Source: Fimbriimonadales bacterium (GTDB taxonomy: Bacteria; Armatimonadota; Fimbriimonadia; Fimbriimonadales; GBS-DC). Taken from it: a stretch of 64,000 bases of DNA. The stretch is taken from assembly GCA_026003075.1 (NCBI GenBank), contig BPGO01000003.1, forward strand, positions 214,025-278,024, read 5' to 3'. Shown here one piece after another: positions 56,736 through 64,000 of the stretch; position 1 is the first letter of the stretch, and each line of letters starts with the position of its first letter. The position numbers and the translations under genes were made by a program. The notes beneath the pieces were generated by a model. The model saw nothing but the letters and a program-made list of their open reading frames with translations. It was not told where the DNA came from and made no database searches.

Positions 56736-58633
56736 TAGCTCAACCTCTGCTTGTACTCGGCGATGCGCTGCTGGATTTGCTCGCCGTCTTTGCATTCGCG
56801 CGTGGCTTCGGCAACATAATTCAGGAAGGCCCCATAGGCGTCGCACCACTGCTGGTAAAGCGTCTGCAACCGCTCTTCCGCCCACGGCGGCAAGTAGTCG
56901 TAGATGGGGCGCGGTTGCAGTTCGTGTAGCATCTGCTCGTACGGTGCGAGTTCCGCTCGCAGCATCTCCTGGGCGCGGAGAAAGTTTCCGTAAATCCCCC
57001 GCGCGTAGCTAATCGCCTCGAAAGCGTCTTGCAGTCGCTGGCGTCTATCGCTGGAGGGGGTCTCAGAGGGTGTGGTCGCGGTTGCACCGTTCACGGTCGC
57101 GTGCCCTCCATTTACCGAACCGAGTGGCTCGGAAGCAAGAGTGTTCCCCTCGTGTGTTAGGGGTAGCGGCGAGGTTTCGCCTCGTTCGAGGCGCAAGCGT
57201 TCGAGCGCGAAGCGTTCTCGCTCCAGTTCGCTTTGGATACGCATCTGCTCGGTGCGTTCCCGTTCCAGTTCGAGGCGTATCTGCTCGGAGGGGGCTTCGG
57301 GGAGCCCTTGTTCGGATGGGTCTTCCTGGTGTACCGGCTCGGACGAGGCGCGTTCGCGTTGCTGCTGTTCGCGTTTAGCGGCGACAACCGCGCTCTGGAT
57401 GGCGTTGCGCACCACCTGTTCGCGTCCCTGCAGGTAGCCGCCTACCATTGCCAGCCCCAGCAACGGCAGGATCGCCAGCAACGCCAGCACCGCCAGCAAC
57501 AACACATCGCCCGCTCTCACTGTGGGCAGCCAATAGATCACAGACACAAGCAACGCTGTGGGCAAGATTAAGAGCAGGAGTAGCACCAACCCCCCCAGAC
57601 GCGCCGCACGCCTCGCCTTGAGTGCGCCCCAGTCGAACAGATAATACAGCTCGCTGATGGCGCGGCTAACGCCCCACACCGCACGATACCACAACAACAC
57701 CGCCAGCATCTCCCCAATCGAGGCAATCCAGAACGCAGGCGTTTCCCAATCCAGAGGAATTCCTGCGACGACCAGCAGGATTTGCCCCAGAGCGACCCCG
57801 ATGGCAAGCGGCGCGAGCCAGTGCAGCCAGTACGGGATGACCAACGCTTGGTTGGTAGGCAGGTGCGCCGCGTGCGCCGCCTCTTCAGGCGTGAGCGGTT
57901 CGATGGGGTCAGGTAGCTTCGCAGTCGCTTCAGACTGGGGATTGCTGGTTGGTGCGGAGCCCTGCGAAGACGGTTCACCTCGAGATGCGGTATCCGTCTC
58001 TGTATCCGAGCGTTGCGGCAAGAGCCTTGACAATAGAGGAATCCTACGCTCAGATGGGGGTGATTGGGCAGGCGACGAAGCCGTTGCTGTTGTGCCAAGT
58101 TGCGCCTGGGCGTTTTGGGGCGGGGCATCGGATGCGGTCGACTCCGTTAGTTCGGCTTGTCCTTCGGTTGTTGGCTCCACCTCTTCAGGGAGCCCAATCC
58201 CCAGCAGGGGGTCGCCGCGCAGGGTGATACCCGCTAATCCAGCGCGACGATACGCCTCGGCATCGGCGTCATCTAACTTCTCTCGGAGGCGATCGATCTC
58301 GCCCTGCCAGCGCTGACGGATCGAGTCTATTTGCGCCAAAATTTGCTGTCGTCGCTCGTACACCTCGCGGTTATATGCTTCATCGTCTTGCCGCCGTTGG
58401 GCGTATGCCGTGATCTCCTGTTCACGCGCTTGGCAATAGTTCTGGAACGCGGTGCGCGCCGCCTCATATTGCGGACGGATCAGTTCTGCCTTGAGTACAT
58501 TCACCTGGCGCAGCACCTCGTACAGACCAACCCACTCGCTCTGCTCGAACGGGACATCGCGGAAAATAGGTTCGCGCTTATCCCGGCGAAGCTCTCCGTT
58601 TACGCTACCGTTTTGCTCAAACACTAATCTCAC
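56732..58633 (-). CDS. Large coiled-coil membrane protein of unknown function
   Basis: 633 residues, no family recognised. Order: N-terminal charged coiled coil (residues ~35-125, e.g. REQEITAYAQRRQDDEAYNREVYERRQQILAQIDSIRQ), Ser/Thr/Pro/Gln-rich linker (~140-245), four to five membrane segments (~265-410), a second Glu/Arg-rich coil (RLELERERTEQMRIQSELERERFALERLRLERG), and a helical C-terminal domain ending YKQRLSY. The architecture suggests a membrane scaffold or sensor. GTG 58633 or GTG 58624 (with GGGAG upstream) is the start. Confidence 0.7.
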   Translation of the reverse strand: MRLVFEQNGSVNGELRRDKREPIFRDVPFEQSEWVGLYEVLRQVNVLKAELIRPQYEAARTAFQNYCQAREQEITAYAQRRQDDEAYNREVYERRQQILAQIDSIRQRWQGEIDRLREKLDDADAEAYRRAGLAGITLRGDPLLGIGLPEEVEPTTEGQAELTESTASDAPPQNAQAQLGTTATASSPAQSPPSERRIPLLSRLLPQRSDTETDTASRGEPSSQGSAPTSNPQSEATAKLPDPIEPLTPEEAAHAAHLPTNQALVIPYWLHWLAPLAIGVALGQILLVVAGIPLDWETPAFWIASIGEMLAVLLWYRAVWGVSRAISELYYLFDWGALKARRAARLGGLVLLLLLILPTALLVSVIYWLPTVRAGDVLLLAVLALLAILPLLGLAMVGGYLQGREQVVRNAIQSAVVAAKREQQQRERASSEPVHQEDPSEQGLPEAPSEQIRLELERERTEQMRIQSELERERFALERLRLERGETSPLPLTHEGNTLASEPLGSVNGGHATVNGATATTPSETPSSDRRQRLQDAFEAISYARGIYGNFLRAQEMLRAELAPYEQMLHELQPRPIYDYLPPWAEERLQTLYQQWCDAYGAFLNYVAEATRECKDGEQIQQRIAEYKQRLSY

Positions 58634-58728
58634 TCCCTCTGTGCATGATACCTAATTATCACTTCGTGGGGGCGGGTGGGATGGCAATAGGCTCTGTCGC
58701 CGCGGTGCGCCCGTGTGAAGAAGCCATT

Positions 58729-59427
58729 TCAAAACAGGCGTGGCTCACCCTCACTGGCTTGGTCAAGTGGCGCGATGAGGCTGGGGTCGTCGTGGGCGGG
58801 GCTGTTCACGCGCGGGCTGACAGGGTAAGCCATTAGCAGATCGTCGGGCGCGGGGCGCAACAGAGCCTCCAGCGTATCCAGAGGTGTGTCGGGGTTCAAC
58901 CACGCTTCGTAGGCGTCGGGCGGTAGTACGACCGCCATGCGCGAGTGCAGGGGTTGTATTACGGCGTTCGCGTCGGTGGTGATAATCGTGCAGGTTTCCA
59001 GTTCGCTGCCGTCGGGGCTGCGCCAAGTCTCCCACAAGCCTGCTAACCCGATGGGTTGGTCATCGGCGGGGCGGACGAAATAGGGCTGCTTGGTGCGTCC
59101 GACCTTTTTCCACTCGTAGAAACCGCTCACCGGCACGATACAGCGGCGGTAGCGGTAGGCGTTGCGGAAGGCGGGCTTCTCGCGCAGGCTCTCGGCGCGG
59201 GCATTAATCATCCGATTGCCGATACTGACATCCTGCGCCCAGCTGGGCACTAAGCCCCACGCGAAATGCGTCCACTCGCGGGTTTTCGCATCGCGATTGT
59301 AGCGCAGAGCTAACACGGGCTGGCTGGGGGCGATGTTGTAGCGTGGGGCGATGGGATGCGGCACGGGCGTTCCGAACCGCCACGCCAGTTGCTCTCCGTC
59401 AGCGTACAGCGCGAACCTTCCACACAT
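58729..59427 (-). CDS. SRAP domain protein (YedK/HMCES-like)
   Basis: 232 residues starting MCGRFALYADGEQLA, in which the Met is removed to expose Cys2, the residue that crosslinks to abasic sites. Other signature pieces: PRYNIAPSQPVLAL, WGLVPSWA, NARAESLREKPAFRNAYRYRRCIVPVSGFYEWKK and LHSRMAVVL (catalytic His). It protects abasic sites in single-stranded DNA. The ATG lies 6 nt after the fmt stop, making it the third gene of def-fmt-SRAP. A SOS-type operator was not seen. Confidence 0.95.
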   Translation of the reverse strand: MCGRFALYADGEQLAWRFGTPVPHPIAPRYNIAPSQPVLALRYNRDAKTREWTHFAWGLVPSWAQDVSIGNRMINARAESLREKPAFRNAYRYRRCIVPVSGFYEWKKVGRTKQPYFVRPADDQPIGLAGLWETWRSPDGSELETCTIITTDANAVIQPLHSRMAVVLPPDAYEAWLNPDTPLDTLEALLRPAPDDLLMAYPVSPRVNSPAHDDPSLIAPLDQASEGEPRLF

Positions 59428-59433
59428 CGCGTT

Positions 59434-60523
59434 TCACTCCAATCGCTCGCCCACTTGGGGGCGGTAGCCATTCACGAAGGCACGAACCTCCATGCGGGGT
59501 CGGCTTTCAGGTTGCACTTCCAGCAGGCGCAGCGCGCCCTCGCCACAGGCGACGAGGAAGTTGTGGGGATCGGCGGAGAGGATTGTGCCCTCACCCCCCC
59601 TGCCCCCCTCTCCCACCGCGTGGACGAGGGGGGGGTGTGCCCTCGCTGACCTCTCCCACCGCGTGGGCGAGGGGGGGTGTGCCCTCGCTGACCTCTCCCA
59701 CCGCGTGAGCACGGGGGGAGGCGACTCCCCTCTCCCACGCCGTGGGAGAGGGGACGGGGGTGAGGGCGACCTCCGCCCGCCAAATCTTCAGCATCTTCCC
59801 TCGCCAGAAGGCATAGGCGCCAGGCTTAGGCGAGAAGGCGCGGATGCGGTTGCGACACCGCACGGCAGGCTCATCCCAGCGGATGTGGCAGTCTTCTTTC
59901 GTAATCAGGGGTGCGTAGGTCGCGGCGGCGTGGTTTTGAGGCGTGCGCGTCAGTGTGCCTGCTTGCAGGCGTTGTAGCCCCTCAATCAGCAGTTCCGCCG
60001 CGCGTTGGGCAAGGCGCGCCTCCAAAGTACCGTAATCATCGTCGGGTAGGATGGGTTCCACCACTTGCAGATAGATGTCGCCCGCGTCCATCTCGCGCAC
60101 CATCTCCATCAGCGTGACGCCTGTCTCTGTTTCGCCGTTCAAAATCGCATACTGGATAGGCGACGCCCCCCGATACTTAGGTAGCAGCGAGGCGTGTAGG
60201 TTCCAGTTGCCCAGCGAGGCAATCTCCAAGAGGCTTTGGGGCAGAATCTTGCCGTAGGACGCCAAGACAATCAGGTCAGGCGCAAGCGAGCGAGCCTGTT
60301 CAATAAACTCTGGGTCGCGGGCGCGTTGGGGGGTTAGCACGGGCAGGTTCAGCGTCTCTGCCCGTTCGTGGACAGGGGTTTTATGAACGCGCATTCCGCG
60401 CCCTGCTGGTTTCGGGGGCTGGCTCACGACGGCTAAGATGGGGTAGCCTTCGTGGTGTAATCGTTCCAGCGCGGGCACTGCGAACGCTCCTGAACCGAAA
60501 TAGACAATGCGCGGGCGACTCAG
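59434..60523 (-). CDS. fmt: Methionyl-tRNA formyltransferase, with repeat insertion and one-base frameshift
   Basis: N-terminal domain: (L)SRPRIVYFGSGAFAVPALERL, ASYGKILPQSLLEI, NLHASLLPKYRGASPIQYAILNGETETGVTLMEM. C-terminal: AADPHNFLVACGEGALRLLEVQPESRPRM. Between KIWRAEVA and GTILSADPHNF lies ~55 residues encoded by inserted repeats. As given, the frame breaks at a C8 tract (plus strand 59628-59635); with C7, as in the neighbouring repeat, the gene is one open frame of 362 codons. The start is probably CTG 60523, overlapping the def stop, since the track's GTG 60478 omits the conserved first strand. Confidence 0.85.
59592..59767. repeat. Palindromic and 42-bp tandem repeat insertion inside fmt
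   Basis: Contains two 42-bp tandem units (GTGCCCTCGCTGACCTCTCC...) plus a partial, each holding CTCTCCCACCGCGTGGG-like dyads, and one perfect cruciform, CCCCTCTCCCACG-C-CGTGGGAGAGGGG (59727-59753). On the coding strand it reads LTPVPSPTAWERG and EVSEGTPPLAHAVG, the typical translation of an abundant interspersed GC-rich repeat. 42 is a multiple of 3. Confidence 0.85.
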
Positions 60524-61062
60524 ACCGCCTCCTCCTCGTCTTCGGTATAGGGATGCTCCCAGCGTAAAGTCTCTGGAATCGCGCGATCGATGAACAGCAC
60601 GCCGTCCAGATGGTCGACTTCGTGCAGGGCGATGCGTGCGGGGGTGTCTTCCAAGTGCAGCCGAATGGGTTTGCCGTGTCGGTTGATTCCGCGCAGGACG
60701 ATATGCTTAGCGCGTTTGACATCGCCAAACAATTGCGGAATGCTCAAGCAGCCTTCCAGCCCCACCTGCTCACCCGAACGCTCCAGCACTTGGGGATTGA
60801 TAATCACGCGGGGCTGTTGGTCAGGCGGGGCGACAATAATCACACGCAACGGTACACCCACCTGCGGCGCGGCTAATCCGATGCCGTTCGCGCGTTTCAT
60901 CACGCGCATCATATGCTCGATCAGCGCGTCCAGGTCGGGCGTGATGCGCTGAACAGACTTTGCGGTTTTGCGCAGAATCGGGTCAGGGTACTTCACGACC
61001 CCGTCGTCGCGCTCAAAATAGACACGAAACTCGGCAGGTACAACCAGGTTCGTTTCCTTCAT
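60520..61062 (-). CDS. def: Peptide deformylase
   Basis: 180 residues. All three motifs are present: GIGLAAPQVG, EGCLSIP and IALHEVDHLDG (HExxH metal site). It removes the formyl group from new proteins and is the functional counterpart of Fmt. KETNLVVPAEFRVYFERDDGVVK at the N-terminus is longer than usual. TATAAT at 61075-61080 precedes the ATG by 12 nt. The stop TGA overlaps the proposed CTG start of fmt. Confidence 0.97.
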   Translation of the reverse strand: MKETNLVVPAEFRVYFERDDGVVKYPDPILRKTAKSVQRITPDLDALIEHMMRVMKRANGIGLAAPQVGVPLRVIIVAPPDQQPRVIINPQVLERSGEQVGLEGCLSIPQLFGDVKRAKHIVLRGINRHGKPIRLHLEDTPARIALHEVDHLDGVLFIDRAIPETLRWEHPYTEDEEEAV

Positions 61063-61096
61063 CGCCTCTAAGAGATTATACCTCCTCTTATTCAGG

Positions 61097-61102
61097 TAAA
61101 AT
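61097..61102 (+). promoter_or_regulatory. -10 element, probable leaderless promoter
   Basis: TAAAAT ends 8 nt before ATG 61111. It is 16 bp from the divergent def -10 (61075-61080), so the two promoters overlap. Confidence 0.45.
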
Positions 61103-61110
61103 CCTCACCG

Positions 61111-61440
61111 ATGAGCCAGCTGCTTATAGACCTGATAGACTACTATGAGCAGTGCTTGCTTCAGGAGCGGCGCGAGTCGCTGAGTATCTTGGAGGCGCGT
61201 CTGGAGCAGTCAATCATTCCCTTGCACGGGTGGAGTCAAGAGAGCTGGCAAACTCTGAACACGCTTCCCGTTGTGCAGCAGTTTGTGCAGGCGCAGCGTG
61301 GGCATGGGGCGGTTTCAGTGGTATATGCACCGTATGTGTGGACGACAACGCGCGGGACGCGCCATGAGCCGATTGTAGGGATCTACGGTAGACCGTGCAG
61401 GAATCCCTATCAGCGAACCGAAATTCGGTTCGCGCAGTGA
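61111..61440 (+). CDS. Protein of unknown function
   Basis: 109 residues, no family recognised. N-terminal half helical (IDLIDYYEQCLLQERRESLSILEARLEQ), C-terminal half rich in aromatic and beta-type residues (GAVSVVYAPYVWTTTRGTRHEPIVGIYGRP). No signal peptide or membrane span. It lies 58 bp before the next gene on the same strand but has its own -10. Confidence 0.55.
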   Translation: MSQLLIDLIDYYEQCLLQERRESLSILEARLEQSIIPLHGWSQESWQTLNTLPVVQQFVQAQRGHGAVSVVYAPYVWTTTRGTRHEPIVGIYGRPCRNPYQRTEIRFAQ

Positions 61441-61498
61441 GTGCTGCTTACCGCTCTGTAAGGAAGTCGATACCGTTGACCGAACTGGGAGCTTCAGG

Positions 61499-63121
61499 AT
61501 GCGACGCCTATGGATAACGGCGGCTCTCGTCGGGGTTGTCGGGGGCGCAGGGCAAACAGTGATTCAAGTGCGCCCTCTTGTTCACGAGGACGCCATCAGT
61601 TATCGGGGCGCATACCAGGTGGCGCTGATTCAGCAGCAAGGTTCCACAAGCGGCACGCTTATCGCCACCGACCAACAGGGACACCAGTGGGTCTACCCTC
61701 TCGATTTGGCAGCCAGTGCCCGCAAGCAGCTCTATCTGAGTTTGGATGTGGCTAATCGTTATGCCCCGCGTTGGAGAGCGCCCCGCTTGGAATGGCACGA
61801 CTCTGAGTCTAAATCCCAGCGCATCGAGACGCCGACACTGTTGCCTCGTCACCTTCCCATTGTGGTGGTGGGCAACCTCAAGGGTGGTCTGGAGTTTCTG
61901 AATGACCAGCAAGTCCAATTCCTTACGCGACGACTGCGGTCGAGCGAATCAAATATCCCGATACGGGTGTACTACTGGCGCCCGAGCGAGTTGCCCGACG
62001 ATTGGCGTGCCTTGTTGGAGGCGCCGATACTGGTGCTTGCGGAAGGCGCGGAAACCCTCAACGATGCACAGCTGCGTGCGCTGCGCTTGTGGCTGAACGC
62101 GGGAGGTACTTTAGTGCTTAGCCTGGGCGCGTTTTCCAGTTGGCGGGCGACGCCGTTCGCCCCCCTTATCACAGCGGAGCCGCATGGCTTGTTTACGCCG
62201 TTTATGCCCGATATGCCACAGATCGAACTGTCTTGGCGAAGGGTCGGCCAGGGGATGCTCCTCCTCTTCTCAGGGGATATTGGGTCGGCTCAGTGGCGCG
62301 CCCGCCCCGAACTGCTGACGATGTTCCAAACGATTGCGTCTTCCAGTCGTCTCCCCTCGGAGTTGCTGACACGGCGCGTGGAGGCGGGTACGGAAGGTTT
62401 TGTGGGGGCTATGCCCTATGAGCGACTGGACGGCGGCATGGTAGTATTGGCGTTGTATGGGCTTGGGGTGTGGGTGCTGAGTGCGTGGTTGCGTCGCCGG
62501 CGGCGGTTGGCAGCGGTGTTTAAGCCGTTGGTCGGATTGACGGTGCTGAGTTGCGTTGTTGTGTGGCTGTTGGCGCCTCGCTTGCCACAAGATCAGCCTA
62601 TCGTCTACCGCGCGGTGCTTCAAAGTGCAATCCAGCCAACCGTAGAAGCAGGGGTCCTGATGGCGCATCTTGAAGCGGGACGCCATCAGATTACGCTCCC
62701 TGAAGACGCCTTCGTGGTCAGCATCCAGGTGCAGCCTTTCACGCCGATTGTCATCCGAGATGCCGCAGCGCCCCAGCTGGAGCTCCACTGCAAGAGCCAC
62801 ACGCGCGTTGCCATTGGGTTCGTATGTCCTGTGGAACAACCGCCGCGGGTGCAACTGCAGCGATCAGGATGGTTTGCCACGCTCCGCAACCTTACGAACG
62901 AACCGCTCCAATCGCTGCAGTTCTATGACGACTGGTTCCTAATGGGCGAATCGGTACCGCATCAACACATAGAATCGCTTCCGCCCCGTCAACAAGCGCG
63001 CTGTCGAGTATCTAAATCCAGCTCATGGCTTCGAACGCCTTTACCCCCCAGCGAGGCTTCGGTTTTCATTGAGGGCAAACCCGTGCAGGAGGTGCGCTCC
63101 TTGTGGGCATCCATTCCCTAA
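61499..63121 (+). CDS. Membrane-anchored protein of a probable ABC export locus
   Basis: 540 residues. A signal-like N-terminus (LWITAALVGVVGGAGQT), a long extracytoplasmic region that includes a Rossmann-like GATase1/DUF4350-type stretch (LVLAEGAETLNDAQLRALRLWLNAGGTLVLSLGAFSSW), two membrane segments around residues 315-365, and a beta-rich end. Such proteins often accompany ABC-2 exporters and gliding/polysaccharide export genes. GGAG precedes ATG. The next gene starts inside it, 19 bp before the stop. Confidence 0.65.
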   Translation: MRRLWITAALVGVVGGAGQTVIQVRPLVHEDAISYRGAYQVALIQQQGSTSGTLIATDQQGHQWVYPLDLAASARKQLYLSLDVANRYAPRWRAPRLEWHDSESKSQRIETPTLLPRHLPIVVVGNLKGGLEFLNDQQVQFLTRRLRSSESNIPIRVYYWRPSELPDDWRALLEAPILVLAEGAETLNDAQLRALRLWLNAGGTLVLSLGAFSSWRATPFAPLITAEPHGLFTPFMPDMPQIELSWRRVGQGMLLLFSGDIGSAQWRARPELLTMFQTIASSSRLPSELLTRRVEAGTEGFVGAMPYERLDGGMVVLALYGLGVWVLSAWLRRRRRLAAVFKPLVGLTVLSCVVVWLLAPRLPQDQPIVYRAVLQSAIQPTVEAGVLMAHLEAGRHQITLPEDAFVVSIQVQPFTPIVIRDAAAPQLELHCKSHTRVAIGFVCPVEQPPRVQLQRSGWFATLRNLTNEPLQSLQFYDDWFLMGESVPHQHIESLPPRQQARCRVSKSSSWLRTPLPPSEASVFIEGKPVQEVRSLWASIP

Positions 63122-64000
63122 AGCGCTGGTGGCGTGCGTTTTTCGCGGAGAACCCGGTTGTGTGGCTGCTGCGTCGGGCGTTTCTGTTTGACCTCATGCG
63201 CAGTTTGGACACGCGCGCGAGCTCCGTGATACGCCAATATGAGCAAGCGGTTCGGCGTGGGGATTGGGAACACGGGCGTGTCTTGTTTGCGCACATTGCT
63301 CAACGCTGGCGTATTCCGCCCCTACCCCAATCGTTCTGGCTACGCGGCGATCGGTGGGCGTTCGTGTGTTTGTCGTTAGTGGGGTTGTTTTTTCTGGGCG
63401 CACTGTGGTGGTCTGGCTGGTGGGGCGTGTTGCACGGCAAACCCTTCGTGTTGGTATCTGTGCTGGCGTTTATGAATCTGCTTCCATTTTTCTACAGTTC
63501 GCTCCCGAACCTGTTGATACGCGAGCATGCGAACGGCACTTCGGTTTTTTTGCGCCTGACGCCGTTAAGCGGGCGCGATTTGCTCTGGGGAGCGTATGCC
63601 GCGTATGTCGTGGGGGGTGTGGTACGGCTCTATCTTTCGTGGTGCGCGCCTATCCTACTCACTTTAGGGTATCTCGTCTATGGTTCTCTAATTATGGCGT
63701 TGGGCATCTATCTGCAGGTAGGGCTGTGTCTTGTGATGACGGGGTTGCTTTGGCAGGTGGTGATGGGTTTATGCGCCACGCAGCGGATGACGCTACTATG
63801 GATGGTGGGCTATACCCTGTTCGTGGTGGTCATCAGCATAGGCGCGTGGTCGGGTGGAGTAGCGATTGTGGGCATCTATAATCAAGTGGGCATCTTGGAG
63901 CGAATGAGTACCATGCCCTTCTGGGGATGGGTTCTCCAGCCTGCGTTCTGGATGTCGGTGGTACTGCCGAGCGCCTGTGTGTTGATGGCGCCCTTAATCA
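63103..64000 (+). CDS. Polytopic membrane protein, probable ABC exporter permease (partial)
   Basis: Open from GTG 63103 to the window edge (299 codons seen); missing from the ORF track because no stop is reached. AGGAGG lies 10 nt upstream. After a cytoplasmic N-terminus (WWRAFFAENPVVWLLRRAFLFDLMRSL) come at least six hydrophobic segments. The loop NGTSVFLRLTPLSGRDLLWGAYAAYVVGG resembles the 'LTPLSGRDL-x-WGK' coupling loop of ABC-2-type permeases. Family assignment is from that loop and topology only. Confidence 0.65.
   Translation, partial: MGIHSLKRWWRAFFAENPVVWLLRRAFLFDLMRSLDTRASSVIRQYEQAVRRGDWEHGRVLFAHIAQRWRIPPLPQSFWLRGDRWAFVCLSLVGLFFLGALWWSGWWGVLHGKPFVLVSVLAFMNLLPFFYSSLPNLLIREHANGTSVFLRLTPLSGRDLLWGAYAAYVVGGVVRLYLSWCAPILLTLGYLVYGSLIMALGIYLQVGLCLVMTGLLWQVVMGLCATQRMTLLWMVGYTLFVVVISIGAWSGGVAIVGIYNQVGILERMSTMPFWGWVLQPAFWMSVVLPSACVLMAPLI

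Noticed and set aside
59434-59783. Tandem repeats in fmt as a CRISPR array
   Set aside because: The 42-bp units are adjacent, without spacers, and no cas gene is present.

Overview
This 64 kb window looks like chromosomal DNA from a member of the Armatimonadota or a close relative. The assignment is inferred from protein style, not from an rRNA gene. The evidence is a GC-rich, tightly packed genome; two prepilin-type proteins with a [18 protein letters not shown]-like N-terminus and a C-terminal F(V/F)DGH motif; a PPC-dockerin secreted protein; a PEP-CTERM protein; a DUF6785-type membrane protein; and a FliM/FliN/FliO/FliP cluster. No rRNA, tRNA, CRISPR array or intact insertion sequence was seen.

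Layout. 0-5 kb: 3' end of guaA, a small methyltransferase, then fliM-fliN-fliO-fliP on the minus strand behind a sigma-28-like promoter. 4.7-7.7 kb: an operon of two small membrane proteins, rapZ and yvcK. 8-13.7 kb: accessory-looking region with an AT-richer beta-propeller-like gene, a DUF6785-type protein, a VOC protein, a bile-acid-symporter homologue and an Rpn-type nuclease. 13.7-20.3 kb: pheT (lacking the EMAP-like tRNA-binding domain), priA, a ribbon-helix-helix regulator and an ABC exporter pair. 20.6-29.3 kb: rpoB-rpoC. 29.3-31.6 kb: pseudopilin, a YchF-like GTPase with an altered P-loop, and a coupled 46-residue membrane peptide. 31.7-36.6 kb: secreted Gly-rich protein, dnaG, sigA, a DUF2227 protein and radC. 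36.6-42.2 kb: secreted PPC-dockerin protein, mannitol-1-phosphate dehydrogenase homologue, a GT39-like membrane protein and the PEP-CTERM protein. 42.2-49.4 kb: ispG, DUF1844 gene, fasciclin, Crp/Fnr regulator, a frameshifted DUF1611 gene, thioredoxin, dapD and mtaB. 49.5-56.7 kb: acyl-CoA dehydrogenase, aspA, a TIGR00300 (ornithine cyclodeaminase-type) gene, pseudopilin, flavin reductase and ceramidase-like protein. 56.7-64 kb: a large coiled-coil membrane protein, the def-fmt-SRAP operon, and a probable ABC-exporter locus running off the end.

The main signals beyond ordinary annotation are these. (1) Many genes have a TANAAT-like -10 element ending 5-10 nt before the start codon, with no Shine-Dalgarno, so leaderless mRNAs are probably common. 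(2) fmt carries an inserted palindromic/42-bp tandem repeat that would be exactly in frame but for one extra C in a C8 tract. (3) A near-perfect CRP operator lies between the DUF1844 and fasciclin genes, beside a Crp/Fnr gene whose recognition helix keeps the E. coli CRP contact residues. (4) RpoB contains an extra CxxC...CxxC ribbon. (5) The YchF homologue has Arg in place of the Walker A Lys. (6) Four of eleven convergent gene pairs overlap by exactly 4 bp through a shared TTAR stop. No clearly new defence or mobile system was found.
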